64,000 bases of DNA from Rhodococcus sp. SGAir0479 (GTDB lineage: Bacteria; Actinomycetota; Actinomycetes; Mycobacteriales; Mycobacteriaceae). How positions within the stretch are numbered: position 1 is the stretch's first letter; every line of letters starts with the position of its first letter. The stretch lies in contig NZ_CP039432.1 in the NCBI RefSeq assembly GCF_005484805.1, positions 868,001-932,000 of the forward strand, in the 5' to 3' direction. The position numbers were made by a program, and so were the translations under genes. Positions 1 through 9,807 of the stretch are shown one piece after another. The notes under the pieces are model-generated. The model saw nothing but the letters and a program-made list of their open reading frames with translations. It did no database searches and was not told the DNA's origin.

Positions 1-1728
1 CTTGAAATCGGGATCACGATTCGCCGCGCGCACGGTCGTGAACCGTCCGTCACGCCAGACCAGGTCCGGGCCGAGGATGACGCCGTTCCAGTCGTACTCG
101 AACCCCTGCGCGGTGTACACGCAGCCGACCTGGCCGAATCCGCCGTCCTCGGTCGCCCACAACGCCGACGGGGGAGCGTCGCCGATCCGCCTGTCGCTCT
201 TGCTGTTCCACGGGCGTGCCCAGTCGTCGATGACGACGTCCGGGACGAGGGTCCCGTCCTTGCGGGCGTCGCTCCACGGCCAGCAGTAGCCGGCGGTGAT
301 GCGCGCGCCGTACCCGTTCCCCATCTGCTGGGTGAGCAGGTGCTCGAGCTCCTGCGGGCTGTCGGCGACACGGACGGAGAATTGCGGATCGCCCTTCCAC
401 GGAACCGGTCCGCCCTCAGCCAGACCCAGCAGGCGCTTCACCCACAGCACGTACTCTTCGCTGCCACCGCAGCGGAACTGCTCGTCCAACTGCACGTGCT
501 GCACCTCGAGGCCGAGGGATTCGGCGTGGCGCTGGATCTGTTCGAGCGACCCCATCTCGCCCGGCCGCACGATCTGGTGTTCGTCGAGCAGGAACACCGG
601 CACGCGCGCCGCCGCGATCAGTTCGTCGATCTGGGGGCGGTCGGTGCGCAGCTCGGCCCGGGTGTAGCGGTCCACGGACGTCTCCCGGATCCGGTGGGCT
701 TCGTCGAGCACCAGGACGTCGAGACCGTTGCGCTCGGCCGTCATGAACTGGTTGAAGTATTTGAACATCTTCTGCACCCGCGGCGCCCGGTAGCCGGCGA
801 CCTTGCGAAGGGTCTGGGTGAAGGAGCGGGAACCGGTGGCGTGCAGGACGGTCCGGCCGCGCCGGGCGAGTTCACCGACGAGGGACAGCGCAATGACGCT
901 CTTGCCGCTACCGGGTCCGCCGGTGACCACGACAATCCGTTTGCTGTCCGAGGAGCGGGCCTGTTCGACGGAATGCAGCACCAGGTCGACCGCCAGCTGC
1001 TGGTTCCCCAGCAGGTGGAACTGCGGCCGATCGCGAACCTCGGCCGCGGCGACTTTGAGGAGCTGCTGCGACGGCGCCACCGCCGACCGCATTAGGGTGT
1101 CGCCTGCGGAATGTCCGGCGGCGGATGCGGAGAGGCGCGAGCGCAGGAACGCGGCCATGTCGTCCCGATCGGCGGCCGTGAACAGCCGGCCGGTGACGCT
1201 GGCCGGGAAGCCGCGGAGTTCCGCGACCGCCGACGGGTCGGTCGCGTTGTGCAGATACGCCATCCCGGCGAGCGCGTCCGGCTGGTCGGCGACCGCCTTG
1301 GCGAAGTCGGCCAGGTAGTCGCAGTAGCCCTTGACCTGAGCGACCGGGTGCAGCTTGGGGCCGCCGGGCATACCGGGGACCTCGACGAGCTCGGGGCTGT
1401 CCTCGAACCGGTAAGCCGACGACCATTGCTTGAGCTCGACGACCACGTACGAGGGTGCGCCGGTGTCGGGGTGGACACCGGCGAGCACGACATCGGCGCG
1501 CTGCGACGTCAACGGCAGGTGGTACTCGACGAGCATCTCGACGTCGCCCAGGCCCACGTCTACGAGATCCCGGGCGAAGACCGGCAGACTCCGGCCCCAC
1601 GACTTCTGTTCTGCTTCGCTGGCTCGGCGTCCGGTGGTGAACAGCATCTGCTCCAACAACTGTTCGACCAGCGAATCGGGATGAGCGATGCTGGCGACAT
1701 GTTTCGCCGACGTACGAAGCAAGGTCAC
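1..1728 (-). CDS. DUF2075 nuclease/helicase-like protein (3' end beyond window)
   Basis: The leftward frame is open from 1728 to the window edge, so the C-terminus is missing. The N-terminal part (about residues 75-135) contains RADVVLAGVHP and VVVELKQW, an ExK-type nuclease-like core. Near residue 265 is a Walker A, GGPGSGKSVIA. Further on are DEAHR, FRCGG and CVYTAQGFEYD, all typical of DUF2075, a superfamily 1-like ATPase family usually joined to a restriction-like nuclease. I chose the GTG at 1728 because a purine-rich GGGGGA lies 7 bases upstream; an in-frame ATG at 1776 would add 16 residues without a better ribosome site. It lies downstream of the BREX operon and next to a DUF262 gene, so a defense or nucleic-acid processing role is inferred. 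The family call is firm; the substrate is unknown. Confidence 0.85.
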   Translation of the reverse strand, partial: MTLLRTSAKHVASIAHPDSLVEQLLEQMLFTTGRRASEAEQKSWGRSLPVFARDLVDVGLGDVEMLVEYHLPLTSQRADVVLAGVHPDTGAPSYVVVELKQWSSAYRFEDSPELVEVPGMPGGPKLHPVAQVKGYCDYLADFAKAVADQPDALAGMAYLHNATDPSAVAELRGFPASVTGRLFTAADRDDMAAFLRSRLSASAAGHSAGDTLMRSAVAPSQQLLKVAAAEVRDRPQFHLLGNQQLAVDLVLHSVEQARSSDSKRIVVVTGGPGSGKSVIALSLVGELARRGRTVLHATGSRSFTQTLRKVAGYRAPRVQKMFKYFNQFMTAERNGLDVLVLDEAHRIRETSVDRYTRAELRTDRPQIDELIAAARVPVFLLDEHQIVRPGEMGSLEQIQRHAESLGLEVQHVQLDEQFRCGGSEEYVLWVKRLLGLAEGGPVPWKGDPQFSVRVADSPQELEHLLTQQMGNGYGARITAGYCWPWSDARKDGTLVPDVVIDDWARPWNSKSDRRIGDAPPSALWATEDGGFGQVGCVYTAQGFEYDWNGVILGPDLVWRDGRFTTVRAANRDPDFK

Positions 1729-1895
1729 AGTGGGGTCCCCCGGGCAGCACGAATCCAGTCGTGCGGGTGGGGGCATATCCGTGGCTGTGCATCACAGCGG
1801 AAGTCCGTCGGGCCGCGAAGAAGAGGATATCGGACAGCGACGACACGGCACTTGCCTGTCGGCAGCGTCGATCACGACCATTGCGAGGGCCGGGC

Positions 1896-3560
1896 TCAGT
1901 TGTCGCTCGGCTCCTCATCCAGATCGTCGTCACGCGCCACCTGGCCTCGTTGGTCGACAGGGCGGTCGATGATGCGTTTAGAGAGTTCGGCACTCACCAG
2001 CTCTGCGCGCCTGCGGAGGAACACGTCGTAGTCGTCAGAGCCGAACCCGAACCGCTTGAACGATCCGATCAGGTGCGATGCCATTGTCTTCTCGATGTCA
2101 GGGTTCGATTCGGAGAATCGCTTCATGTACTTCGACGGCGCGTCCGCTCTGATCAGTCGCTTGTTTAGATCCGCATCGACGATGGTGATGTTCAGGACAT
2201 TGTTCGCTTCGCGCTCTGTGCGCCCCTTCTTCTTGAGATATGCCCTAGGGAAGAAGTGGTGGTAGTTCCTGCTGTTTGCCTGCTTCAGCCAGGCGTTTCC
2301 GATGTGGACCTTCGCGTTGTCCTCGAAAGATTTTGGCTCGTGGTACGCGAACAGGCACAGGATGGCTTTGACGAAGGCTCGGCTCGGCGTAAACCAGCCG
2401 TTCTGAATAAGGAACTCGGGATTTACGTCGACGGCCCAGTCGTAGTCGGGCGACTCGCTCGTGAGGATTCGGTCGATTCGGTGTTTGTCCTGCGCCAATC
2501 GGGACTCTGTCGAGGCGGAGTAGCGCCCGCCCAGTGCGCATCGCCAGAAGAAGTCTTCCAGAAGCTTCTTCTGGTTTGGATTTGGCTTTGCCCTGTGGTG
2601 GTAGAAGAAGTATGCAAACGGTACGAGTAGGGCGTTGAACGGAAGGAGCTTCGACGCGGGGATCCTGTATGTGCCTCGGAAGTACTCGACGGCTGACTCC
2701 AGTGCATCAGTCGCTGCGGGCCAGCAATCGATGAACTCGTTCTTGTCGAGTCGGAGAATCGACTTCTTGTTGCACTCGCCGTCCAGGATGAGTGAGACGA
2801 GTTGGAGGAGGATTGCATCGGAGACAGTCTCGTACTCAACGGATTCGAGGCGACCGAGAAGGTCATCGAATTTCGCTGACAGGTCAAAGTCGCGGGTTTC
2901 GTCGTAAGTCTTCGCTGCCATGATCTCGAAGGTTGTCAGAGACTTGCCGCCGACGTTGATCCGGGTGAAGATCTCGGTGGCTACATCGATCTCGACATCT
3001 GCGACTTTGACGATCGGGAAGTCGTAGGAAGCGAGCCGCTCCCGGTATGAATCAATGTTGTCGAGGAACTCGTCGGCGTACTTCTTCGCGACCCGAGTGC
3101 CGCCTGTCAACAGGTCTGTGAGAGTGATCCACGAACCAGGTTCGAGATCGGAGACATCGGTAACGACGATCGAGTCGTGCTCGGTCGCCTTCAGATCAAT
3201 GAAAATCAGGGAGAAGTCGTCGATGCTTCCAGACGGTCGAACTATTTTCTCTCCGCGAATCGCGGCGAACAAGCTGGTGAGACGCTGTTGGCCGTCTAAC
3301 ACGAACGCGACTTCAGTACCCTCGGGCGCGTCGGGGAGCGTGATCCCGCCAATCTCGCGAACCGATCGAAGTCGTTCTCGAGTGGTCCAGAAGATGAAGG
3401 TGCCTACGGGGTATCCCTTGATGACACTATCGAGTAGCTTCGCGGAGCTCTGTAGCGACCAGACGAACTCTCGTTGGAACTGAGGGATCTTGATCAGGCC
3501 TCGCTCGATATCAGCAAGGAGCGCTGGATGCTTCAGATGTGTGGGCGTTGGCGCGACCAT
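1896..3560 (-). CDS. DUF262 (GmrSD-like) protein with HNH-like C-terminus
   Basis: About 554 aa. The N-terminal DUF262 domain shows IPQFQREFVWS near residue 25 and the signature DGQQRLTSL near residue 90; this is the ParB/Srx-like nucleotide-binding fold also found in GmrS. The C-terminal part carries NYHHFFPRAYL near residue 440, which matches the HNH-like core (DUF1524/GmrD type) that supplies nuclease activity in type IV restriction enzymes. ATG at 3560 is preceded by GAGG; a TTG one codon earlier is the alternative. It lies 57 bp downstream of brxHI on the same strand, so it may be cotranscribed as an accessory nuclease. GC content appears lower than in the BREX genes, suggesting separate acquisition. 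Restriction of modified phage DNA is an inference from the family. Confidence 0.88.
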   Translation of the reverse strand: MVAPTPTHLKHPALLADIERGLIKIPQFQREFVWSLQSSAKLLDSVIKGYPVGTFIFWTTRERLRSVREIGGITLPDAPEGTEVAFVLDGQQRLTSLFAAIRGEKIVRPSGSIDDFSLIFIDLKATEHDSIVVTDVSDLEPGSWITLTDLLTGGTRVAKKYADEFLDNIDSYRERLASYDFPIVKVADVEIDVATEIFTRINVGGKSLTTFEIMAAKTYDETRDFDLSAKFDDLLGRLESVEYETVSDAILLQLVSLILDGECNKKSILRLDKNEFIDCWPAATDALESAVEYFRGTYRIPASKLLPFNALLVPFAYFFYHHRAKPNPNQKKLLEDFFWRCALGGRYSASTESRLAQDKHRIDRILTSESPDYDWAVDVNPEFLIQNGWFTPSRAFVKAILCLFAYHEPKSFEDNAKVHIGNAWLKQANSRNYHHFFPRAYLKKKGRTEREANNVLNITIVDADLNKRLIRADAPSKYMKRFSESNPDIEKTMASHLIGSFKRFGFGSDDYDVFLRRRAELVSAELSKRIIDRPVDQRGQVARDDDLDEEPSDN

Positions 3561-3617
3561 CAATCCTCTTTCCCATGAAGTGGTGGGTGCTTTATACCAA
3601 CTGTCCAGGCTAAAGTT

Positions 3618-5726
3618 CTACGAGGACGTATGGCTGATGACTAAAACCTTCTCGCCCACGACGGTCTCGGCTGCAGCTTCGTCGACGGTCCGCGCCGACA
3701 GCGTGCGGCGCGCGAACTCTTCCGGTAGCGCCGCGGAAAACTTCAGTCCCTTGAGCGCGTTCTTGTCCACCAGCGGAAGCGGACGCTCACTGCCCGGCGC
3801 GCGCAGCGCTGCGAGCCCGCGACGAATGTCCTCGACCGACAGGTCACTGTGCAGGCGAAGCGACTCGGCGCCGATGCGCTGGCGCGGTGGAACGAGGTCC
3901 GGCGCCCAGGCGGCGAGGGTACGGTTGGCCTTCGCGCCGGCCCAGGTCCACCAGCGCCAGTCCCGCCCGTCGCGCGCGATGACGAAGGCGCCGTCGACGA
4001 CGTGGTCGGCGCGTTGCAGCCGCACGTCGTCGAGTGTCGCGACGGCCCGGCGAGTGAGGGTGACACCGGCCGGTTGGGCGCCGAGCAGGATCTCGCGCAC
4101 CCCGCGGGTGATCGCGAAGGAGGCGCCGTCGGGCAGCGACATCCACTTCGCGCGGCCCTGCAGGTCGGTGTTCTCGACGAACACCTGGCGGCGCTTCCAG
4201 TCGATGTGGGTCACCTTCCAGGAGCGGCCGCCGAGCAGCAGGACGCGCGGGCCCTCGACGTCGTCGGTGAGCACACTGGTCTCCACCGACCCGATTTCCT
4301 GGCGGCCCGCGAACACCGTGAACTCCGGTGCGGCGGTGAACACGGCGAGCAGCTCCATGAAGTGCCGGCGACCGAAGTGCTTCTCGGCCTCCGGCCCGAT
4401 GAACGCCGTGCCGGAATCGTGTTCGAGGAAGCCTTCTTCGAGTAGGTGGTCGAAGATTTCTTGGCCGTCGGTGTCGAACAGGGGCAGGGACCCCCACATC
4501 TCCTGCCAGTCGTCGAGCGGCACCCGTCGGGTCTGCAGCGCCGATGCGAGAATCTGCTGCGCCGCGATGTGGCGGGGTTCCGGCGTCGGAACGACGGGCT
4601 CCACCCAGCCGGTGGACCAGCACTGCAACATGCCGAGCGTGCTGAGCACGGCCTCGTCGGTCACCCCCAGGAACAGGCAGTTGCGCGTGGTGCCGGGGCG
4701 CCGGCCGGTGCGGCCGAGACGCTGCAGGAACGACGACACCGTGCGGGGTGCGTTGATCTGGATGACTCGGTCGAGGTCGCCGACGTCGATGCCGAGCTCG
4801 AGCGTCGAGGTGGCGACGATGACGCAGTCGCGGGCCTCGGCGAACGCCTGCTCGGATTCGCGCCGCTCCGCCGCGGACAACGACGAGTGGGAGACGAATG
4901 TCGTGATGCCGCGGCCGCGCAGCATCGTGCCGAGTTCCTCCGCCAGCCGCCGGGAATCGACGAACACCAGCCGCTTCTCACCGGCATGCAGCGCGGCGAT
5001 GACCTTGGCGGCGTTCTCGACACTGCCGACGGAGTCGACGGTGATCTCCGGGACCACCGCGGCGCCGGGCGCCGCGGGCGCGATGACGCGTCCGGGGGAG
5101 GTGCGGCCGCCCTGCAGCCAGCCGAGCAGTTCGTCGGGGTTGCCGACGGTGGCGGACATACCGACGCGCTGCAGCTTCCGGCCGAGCAACGATTCGAGTC
5201 GGGCGAGCACGGCCAGCAGGTGCCAGCCGCGGTCGTCGCCGGCGAAGGCGTGGACCTCGTCGACCACCACCGACTGCAGGCCGCCGAGCACCTCCGCGGC
5301 GTCCACACTCTCCGACACCAGCATCGACTCGAGCGATTCCGGGGTCGTCAGCAGGACGTCCGGCCGATCCCGCTTGATGCGGTCGCGCACGGACTGCCCG
5401 ACGTCGCCGTGCCACGTCATGGCGCCGCGGCCCATCCACGCCGTGTACTCGGCGAGGCGCGGCTGCAGATTGTTCAGCAGCGCCTTCAGCGGGCACAGAT
5501 ACAGCACCGAGGTGCCGCGCCACCGCTGCTGCTGCATCCGGGTGAGGATCGGGAACATCGCGGCCTCGGTCTTGCCGCCGGCCGTGGGCGCCAACAGGAT
5601 CGCATCCGACCCGGCGGCGATGGTCGCGACCGCTTCGTCCTGCAGCGGACGCAGACCCGGCCAGCCGAGCGAGTTGACGATGTGGTGCTGGAGGATCGGG
5701 TCGAGCTGGTCGAAACCGGCTGTCAC
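3618..5726 (-). CDS. brxHI: BREX type 2 DEAD/DEAH helicase BrxHI
   Basis: A 702-aa superfamily 2 helicase of Lhr-like type. Walker A APTAGGKTEA lies near residue 45, motif II DEVH near residue 156, and the motif VI arginine region QRLGRTGRRPG near residue 340; the C-terminal third is the family's winged-helix/DUF extension. BrxHI is one of the two genes that distinguish type 2 BREX from the original Pgl system; it is presumed to act on DNA during phage exclusion, though its exact step is not established. The GTG start at 5726 overlaps the brxD stop as GTGA, so the two are translationally coupled. It is the last gene of the BREX operon proper. Confidence 0.93.
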   Translation of the reverse strand: MTAGFDQLDPILQHHIVNSLGWPGLRPLQDEAVATIAAGSDAILLAPTAGGKTEAAMFPILTRMQQQRWRGTSVLYLCPLKALLNNLQPRLAEYTAWMGRGAMTWHGDVGQSVRDRIKRDRPDVLLTTPESLESMLVSESVDAAEVLGGLQSVVVDEVHAFAGDDRGWHLLAVLARLESLLGRKLQRVGMSATVGNPDELLGWLQGGRTSPGRVIAPAAPGAAVVPEITVDSVGSVENAAKVIAALHAGEKRLVFVDSRRLAEELGTMLRGRGITTFVSHSSLSAAERRESEQAFAEARDCVIVATSTLELGIDVGDLDRVIQINAPRTVSSFLQRLGRTGRRPGTTRNCLFLGVTDEAVLSTLGMLQCWSTGWVEPVVPTPEPRHIAAQQILASALQTRRVPLDDWQEMWGSLPLFDTDGQEIFDHLLEEGFLEHDSGTAFIGPEAEKHFGRRHFMELLAVFTAAPEFTVFAGRQEIGSVETSVLTDDVEGPRVLLLGGRSWKVTHIDWKRRQVFVENTDLQGRAKWMSLPDGASFAITRGVREILLGAQPAGVTLTRRAVATLDDVRLQRADHVVDGAFVIARDGRDWRWWTWAGAKANRTLAAWAPDLVPPRQRIGAESLRLHSDLSVEDIRRGLAALRAPGSERPLPLVDKNALKGLKFSAALPEEFARRTLSARTVDEAAAETVVGEKVLVISHTSS

Positions 5727-7015
5727 AGCTCCACCTCGTCGGCGGTGGTGGCGCGCAGCACCTCCGCCCTCTCCGTTTCCGCGATGGTCAGCGAATAGTG
5801 CTGGCGCGGATCGAAGTCCGGGAACTGGTCGACGCGGTCGAGCACGTCGGCGACGAGCTTCTTGAGGAACAGGCGCGGCGAGACACCGACCTTGCCCCCG
5901 AGTTCGCCGGCGACGGCCGCCGCCAGATCGCCCAGGTAGGCGTCGTCGACCACCGACCGGATCCGCTCCGGTGCCGCCGAGCCCTCCGCGTAGATGTCCC
6001 GCACCCGCACCCCGACCTCGATCAGTCGGTCCAGATCGAACCCGGTGAGCCGGATCTGGGGTGCCCGGGGGTTGTCGAAGCGGGCGTCGGTGCCGAAGTC
6101 AGTGTGCAGCCGCTGCGCGAGCGGCGGCAGGGACTGGATCCCGAGCCGGCCGTCGAAGAACGCCGGGGTGCCGGTGATGAGGAGATACAGCCCGGGGTAG
6201 CGACCGGAGTCGAGTTCATCGATCCACTGCCGCAACGCGTTCAGCGCCTTGGCCCGGCTGTCGCTGCGCATCCGCTGCAGCGTCTCCACCTCGTCGATGA
6301 CGAGGACGAGGCCGGGATGCCGGGCGCCCTTGAGGACGGCGAGCAGACCCTGGAGGAAGCCCATCGCGAGGAAGTGATCGACGTCCTGTCGGATGCCGGC
6401 GACCCGTTTGGCGGCGGCACCGACGTGCGGTTGCCCGCCCAGCCAGGCGATGAGGGCGTCGGCGGTGGCGGCCTCCTCACGTTCGAGCGCGGCGCGGTAG
6501 GCGCGCAGCACCATCGGGTAGACGGGGGTGGCGGTCGCCACCGAGGCCAGCCGCTGTTCGAGCAGCTCCTCGACCTGGGCGGCGGACGCCTCGTCGACGC
6601 CGGCCGCGGTGGCGGCGTCCTCCTCGATGCCGTACAGCCAGGCGTCGATCACCGGCCGGAACGCGCTCTTCGCGAACGCCGAGGTGCGCAGCTCCTCGAT
6701 GGTCCGGCGGTACACGGTCTCCAGTTTGTGCAGCGGGGTCTCGAGCTCACTGATCTGCACCTCGGCGACGGCGAGTCCGCGCCGCATCGCGCGTTGCTCC
6801 ACCCAGCGGGAGAAGAACGTCTTACCGGAGCCGTACTCGCCACGGACCGCCTTGAACAGCGAGCCGCCGGCGACGACGGCGTCGAGGTCGGCGTCGATGG
6901 TCGCGGCGAACCGGTCGATGCCGACGGCGAGGGCGTCGAGGTTACCGTCGGGGACGGTGCCCTGCCGCAGCGACTGCAGGAGCTCGCGCCGGCGGACGGG
7001 GGACAGTGAACTCAC
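5723..7015 (-). CDS. brxD: BREX type 2 ATP-binding protein BrxD
   Basis: A 430-aa P-loop ATPase. Walker A GEYGSGKTFFSRW is near residue 62 and Walker B VLVIDEVETLQ near residue 239, followed by a C-terminal helical region. Length and motifs fit BrxD, an ORC/Cdc6-like AAA+ ATPase that marks type 2 BREX. Both ends are coupled: its GTG start at 7015 overlaps the pglZ stop and its stop overlaps the brxHI start, each through GTGA. It probably forms a nucleotide-dependent assembly on DNA with the helicase; this is inferred from context, as its biochemistry is poorly known. Confidence 0.93.
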   Translation of the reverse strand: MSSLSPVRRRELLQSLRQGTVPDGNLDALAVGIDRFAATIDADLDAVVAGGSLFKAVRGEYGSGKTFFSRWVEQRAMRRGLAVAEVQISELETPLHKLETVYRRTIEELRTSAFAKSAFRPVIDAWLYGIEEDAATAAGVDEASAAQVEELLEQRLASVATATPVYPMVLRAYRAALEREEAATADALIAWLGGQPHVGAAAKRVAGIRQDVDHFLAMGFLQGLLAVLKGARHPGLVLVIDEVETLQRMRSDSRAKALNALRQWIDELDSGRYPGLYLLITGTPAFFDGRLGIQSLPPLAQRLHTDFGTDARFDNPRAPQIRLTGFDLDRLIEVGVRVRDIYAEGSAAPERIRSVVDDAYLGDLAAAVAGELGGKVGVSPRLFLKKLVADVLDRVDQFPDFDPRQHYSLTIAETERAEVLRATTADEVEL

Positions 7016-9807
7016 GGCGCCACCCCGAACTGCTCGAAAAGTGCGGCCGCCTCGAGATCGACGTCGCTACCGGTCACCGTCAGCACCACGACTCCATCGG
7101 TGTTGAGCACCTGCGCGAGCACCTGGAGGGCCGGTCCGGCGCGGAACGTCTTGACCCCGAGGATCTGGGCGGCCCGGGACAGCGGAAGCACCCCGCCGCT
7201 GTCGACGGCCTCGCGCAGCAGCGCGGCGATGGTCTCGCGACTCATCTTGCGGCCGTAGGTCTTGTACTGGCGGGCGAACAGGTCGGTCTCCAGCAATTCG
7301 GCGATCCGGTCGCGTCCCCCCACCGGGCCTGCCGGTGTGGGTTCGGCGGAGGTGGGTGTACCGAAGTCGAAGAGCGACTCCTCCTGGGCGGGCGCCTTGC
7401 CAGCCGGCTTCCGGACCTGCTTCGTCGGCGTCGCCGGAGCGGAAGCCGGGGGCGCTGCGGCGACGCGGGCCGGCTCCCACCACACCGGCTGCGGCGCCGG
7501 TGCTTCGACGAGACCCAGGTGCGACGGCGCGGCACCGTTCACGAGGACCGCCACCGGGATCGCGACCTCCGCGAGGGTGGCGCCGCCGTGGTAGCCGGCC
7601 TTGAGCCCGGTGTATCGCAGCTGTTCGTCCACGGCCAGCACGGCGCGGTGGTCGTCGGTGAGCACGCGAGGACCCTCGACCAACACTTCGTCGGCCGGCA
7701 CGGTCGACGGATCGACACCGGCCGCCGGTCGATAGCGCGCGGAGATCTGTTCGCCGCGCTGCACACTGGGGCGTTCGCGGCGCTCGACGACGTGCCCGTG
7801 ATCGGAGACCAGGACGACGGTGCGACCGACGGCCGCGGCGGCGGACATCAGCGCGTCGAGCCGCTTGAACCGGTCGATCCTCCACACGGTGCCGATCGGA
7901 TCGGAGCGGTCGAGGGCGTCGTCGATGTCGTTGAGGACGCACGCGACGACCGGACGCCGGTCGGTGTCGTCGATGGCGGCCCGCACCTCGACTGCCAACG
8001 CGCTACCGCGGCTCACGGATTCGAGATCCGCCTTGTGGAAGAGCACCTGTCCCTGACCGCGCAGACCGTGACCGGCCAGCCACGCGGAGAAGCCGTCCCG
8101 CTCCTGGGTCTGCCCGCCGCGCGCCAGGACGCCGGAGAGTAGGGAGCAGCGGGAGAACTCGGTGACGGTCGGCAGCGCGGCCACCGCGACCGTGACCGGC
8201 TCCCGGTCCTGCGGAAGGTATTCGAGCCATTGAGGTCGATTGCGCCGCAACGCGTCTGCGACGACCTCGTTGGCGGCGGAGGCACTCATGCCGTCGGCGA
8301 CGACGAGCAGCACGGGGGAGGGACGCGCGTCCCGGAGCGCGCCGTGCGGGCGGGCGGTCAGCGGTTTGACGACCCGATCGAGAAGGTCCTCGACATAGGT
8401 GGGAGCGCCCGGTCCGGTCGTGCGATGGGTACCCGCGGACGCCAGCAGCCCGGCGAACGCGCGATCGTGTTCGGCGCGGCGGCCGCGCACTGCCGAGACG
8501 ACCCGATACACGACGGATGCCAGTACGGGGTCGTCGGCGCCGATGAACGCCTGATCGACGGCCCCGTCCACCCACGACAGATCGGACCGGTAGAGCAGGA
8601 GCCAGTCGGCGAGATTCGTCGGCGTCGCGGCCGGGCGGCGCGTCCATCGCAGCAGACGCAGCGCCGCGGCGCCCACCCGCACATCGCGGGGCGAATCGGG
8701 CGAGTCGACGCGCGCCGACCGGTGCGCGGTGACGTCGGCCCATGCGTTCTCGACCGCGGCCAGCTCGGCTGTGTCGGACTTCTGCTCGGCGGAGTCGAGG
8801 GCCGCGGCGAACCGCGCGATCCGCGGCGCCAGCGCGGACGGCAACACGTCGGAGCGTCCCACGAGTGCGGTGGCCTGCAGGCGGGTGACGAGATCCTCGG
8901 CGCGGCGGAGGGCGGCGTCGGGGCCGTCGCTGCTCGCGATGGCGAGGGTGGCGGTGTTGCCCCAGGCCGCGAGCTGGGTTTCGGTGAGGCTCCGGTGCCC
9001 GAGCTCGACCTCGAGGAGGGTGCGGACCCGGACGGTGACGTCGGCGTGCGCCGGGAAGACCGCGGCCGCGGCGGCGGAATCGTCGACGAGGGCGGCGACG
9101 AGGCCCAGTGGCACCAGCTGCTCGGGTCCGCACGCTCGCCACACCAGGGTGATGGCCCGCCCGAGCGGCCCGAGCTTGCGCTCGAGCCAGGCGTAGAACT
9201 GGTCGAGCAGCGAGGGGGCGGTGCGGGACTGCCAGGCCGTGAACCGGGCGGTGCGGGCGGTGTCGGTCGACCAGAGCGCGACACGATGGGGCGTGAAGTC
9301 CGCGGACGTCAACCCGAAGTTGCGGTCGGCGAGAGCACCGAACAGATGGTCGCCGGTGAGCACACCGCCCGGTGCCGGCGGCACGGTCTCGTCGAGCTCG
9401 CGCAGTGCGGAGCGGGCGGCCTCGTTGTCGAGCGACAGCAGGTTGAATTCCTGCTTACTCGCCTTGAACAGGTCCCGCAGGGCGGGCCAGGGGTCGAGGT
9501 TGGACAGGCGCCCGGCGGTGAGATGGTCGAGGACTCCCACAGGGAGCTCGGCGGCCTCCCGATCGGTGAGCACGACGACCCAGTCGCAGCGGGACCGCTC
9601 GGTGAGCGCGTCCCGGATCGCGAGCACGCTCGGTGCCGTGCGGATACGGACGCGGGCGCCGTCGAGTTCGACCGTGTCGGGGCCGGACCACGTCGGGGCC
9701 GCGGCGACGGCGAGCGTCCCCCGCCGATGGCCCTTGGCACGGAGTTGACCGATCAGCGTGCGGATGCCGGGCAGATCGGCCTCGGGCAGACTCGTCGTGG
9801 CGGTCAC
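7012..9807 (-). CDS. pglZ: BREX phosphatase-like core protein PglZ
   Basis: A 931-aa protein of the BREX-2 PglZ family. The alkaline-phosphatase-superfamily domain lies in the C-terminal half, with [13 protein letters not shown] near residue 503 and [11 protein letters not shown] near residue 668 supplying the expected metal-ligand Asp and His residues. PglZ is the universal BREX marker. The open frame extends far upstream, but the true start is the GTG at 9807, which overlaps the pglY stop as GTGA; the upstream extension is only the antiphase of pglY. The stop overlaps brxD. It is required for phage exclusion in characterised BREX systems, and its enzymatic target is not settled. Confidence 0.95.
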   Translation of the reverse strand: MTATTSLPEADLPGIRTLIGQLRAKGHRRGTLAVAAAPTWSGPDTVELDGARVRIRTAPSVLAIRDALTERSRCDWVVVLTDREAAELPVGVLDHLTAGRLSNLDPWPALRDLFKASKQEFNLLSLDNEAARSALRELDETVPPAPGGVLTGDHLFGALADRNFGLTSADFTPHRVALWSTDTARTARFTAWQSRTAPSLLDQFYAWLERKLGPLGRAITLVWRACGPEQLVPLGLVAALVDDSAAAAAVFPAHADVTVRVRTLLEVELGHRSLTETQLAAWGNTATLAIASSDGPDAALRRAEDLVTRLQATALVGRSDVLPSALAPRIARFAAALDSAEQKSDTAELAAVENAWADVTAHRSARVDSPDSPRDVRVGAAALRLLRWTRRPAATPTNLADWLLLYRSDLSWVDGAVDQAFIGADDPVLASVVYRVVSAVRGRRAEHDRAFAGLLASAGTHRTTGPGAPTYVEDLLDRVVKPLTARPHGALRDARPSPVLLVVADGMSASAANEVVADALRRNRPQWLEYLPQDREPVTVAVAALPTVTEFSRCSLLSGVLARGGQTQERDGFSAWLAGHGLRGQGQVLFHKADLESVSRGSALAVEVRAAIDDTDRRPVVACVLNDIDDALDRSDPIGTVWRIDRFKRLDALMSAAAAVGRTVVLVSDHGHVVERRERPSVQRGEQISARYRPAAGVDPSTVPADEVLVEGPRVLTDDHRAVLAVDEQLRYTGLKAGYHGGATLAEVAIPVAVLVNGAAPSHLGLVEAPAPQPVWWEPARVAAAPPASAPATPTKQVRKPAGKAPAQEESLFDFGTPTSAEPTPAGPVGGRDRIAELLETDLFARQYKTYGRKMSRETIAALLREAVDSGGVLPLSRAAQILGVKTFRAGPALQVLAQVLNTDGVVVLTVTGSDVDLEAAALFEQFGVAP

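Noticed and set aside
3490-5865. A 791-codon rightward frame opposite brxHI
   Set aside because: It is a high-GC antisense shadow with Ser/Arg-rich composition and no motif; brxHI carries all helicase motifs on the other strand.
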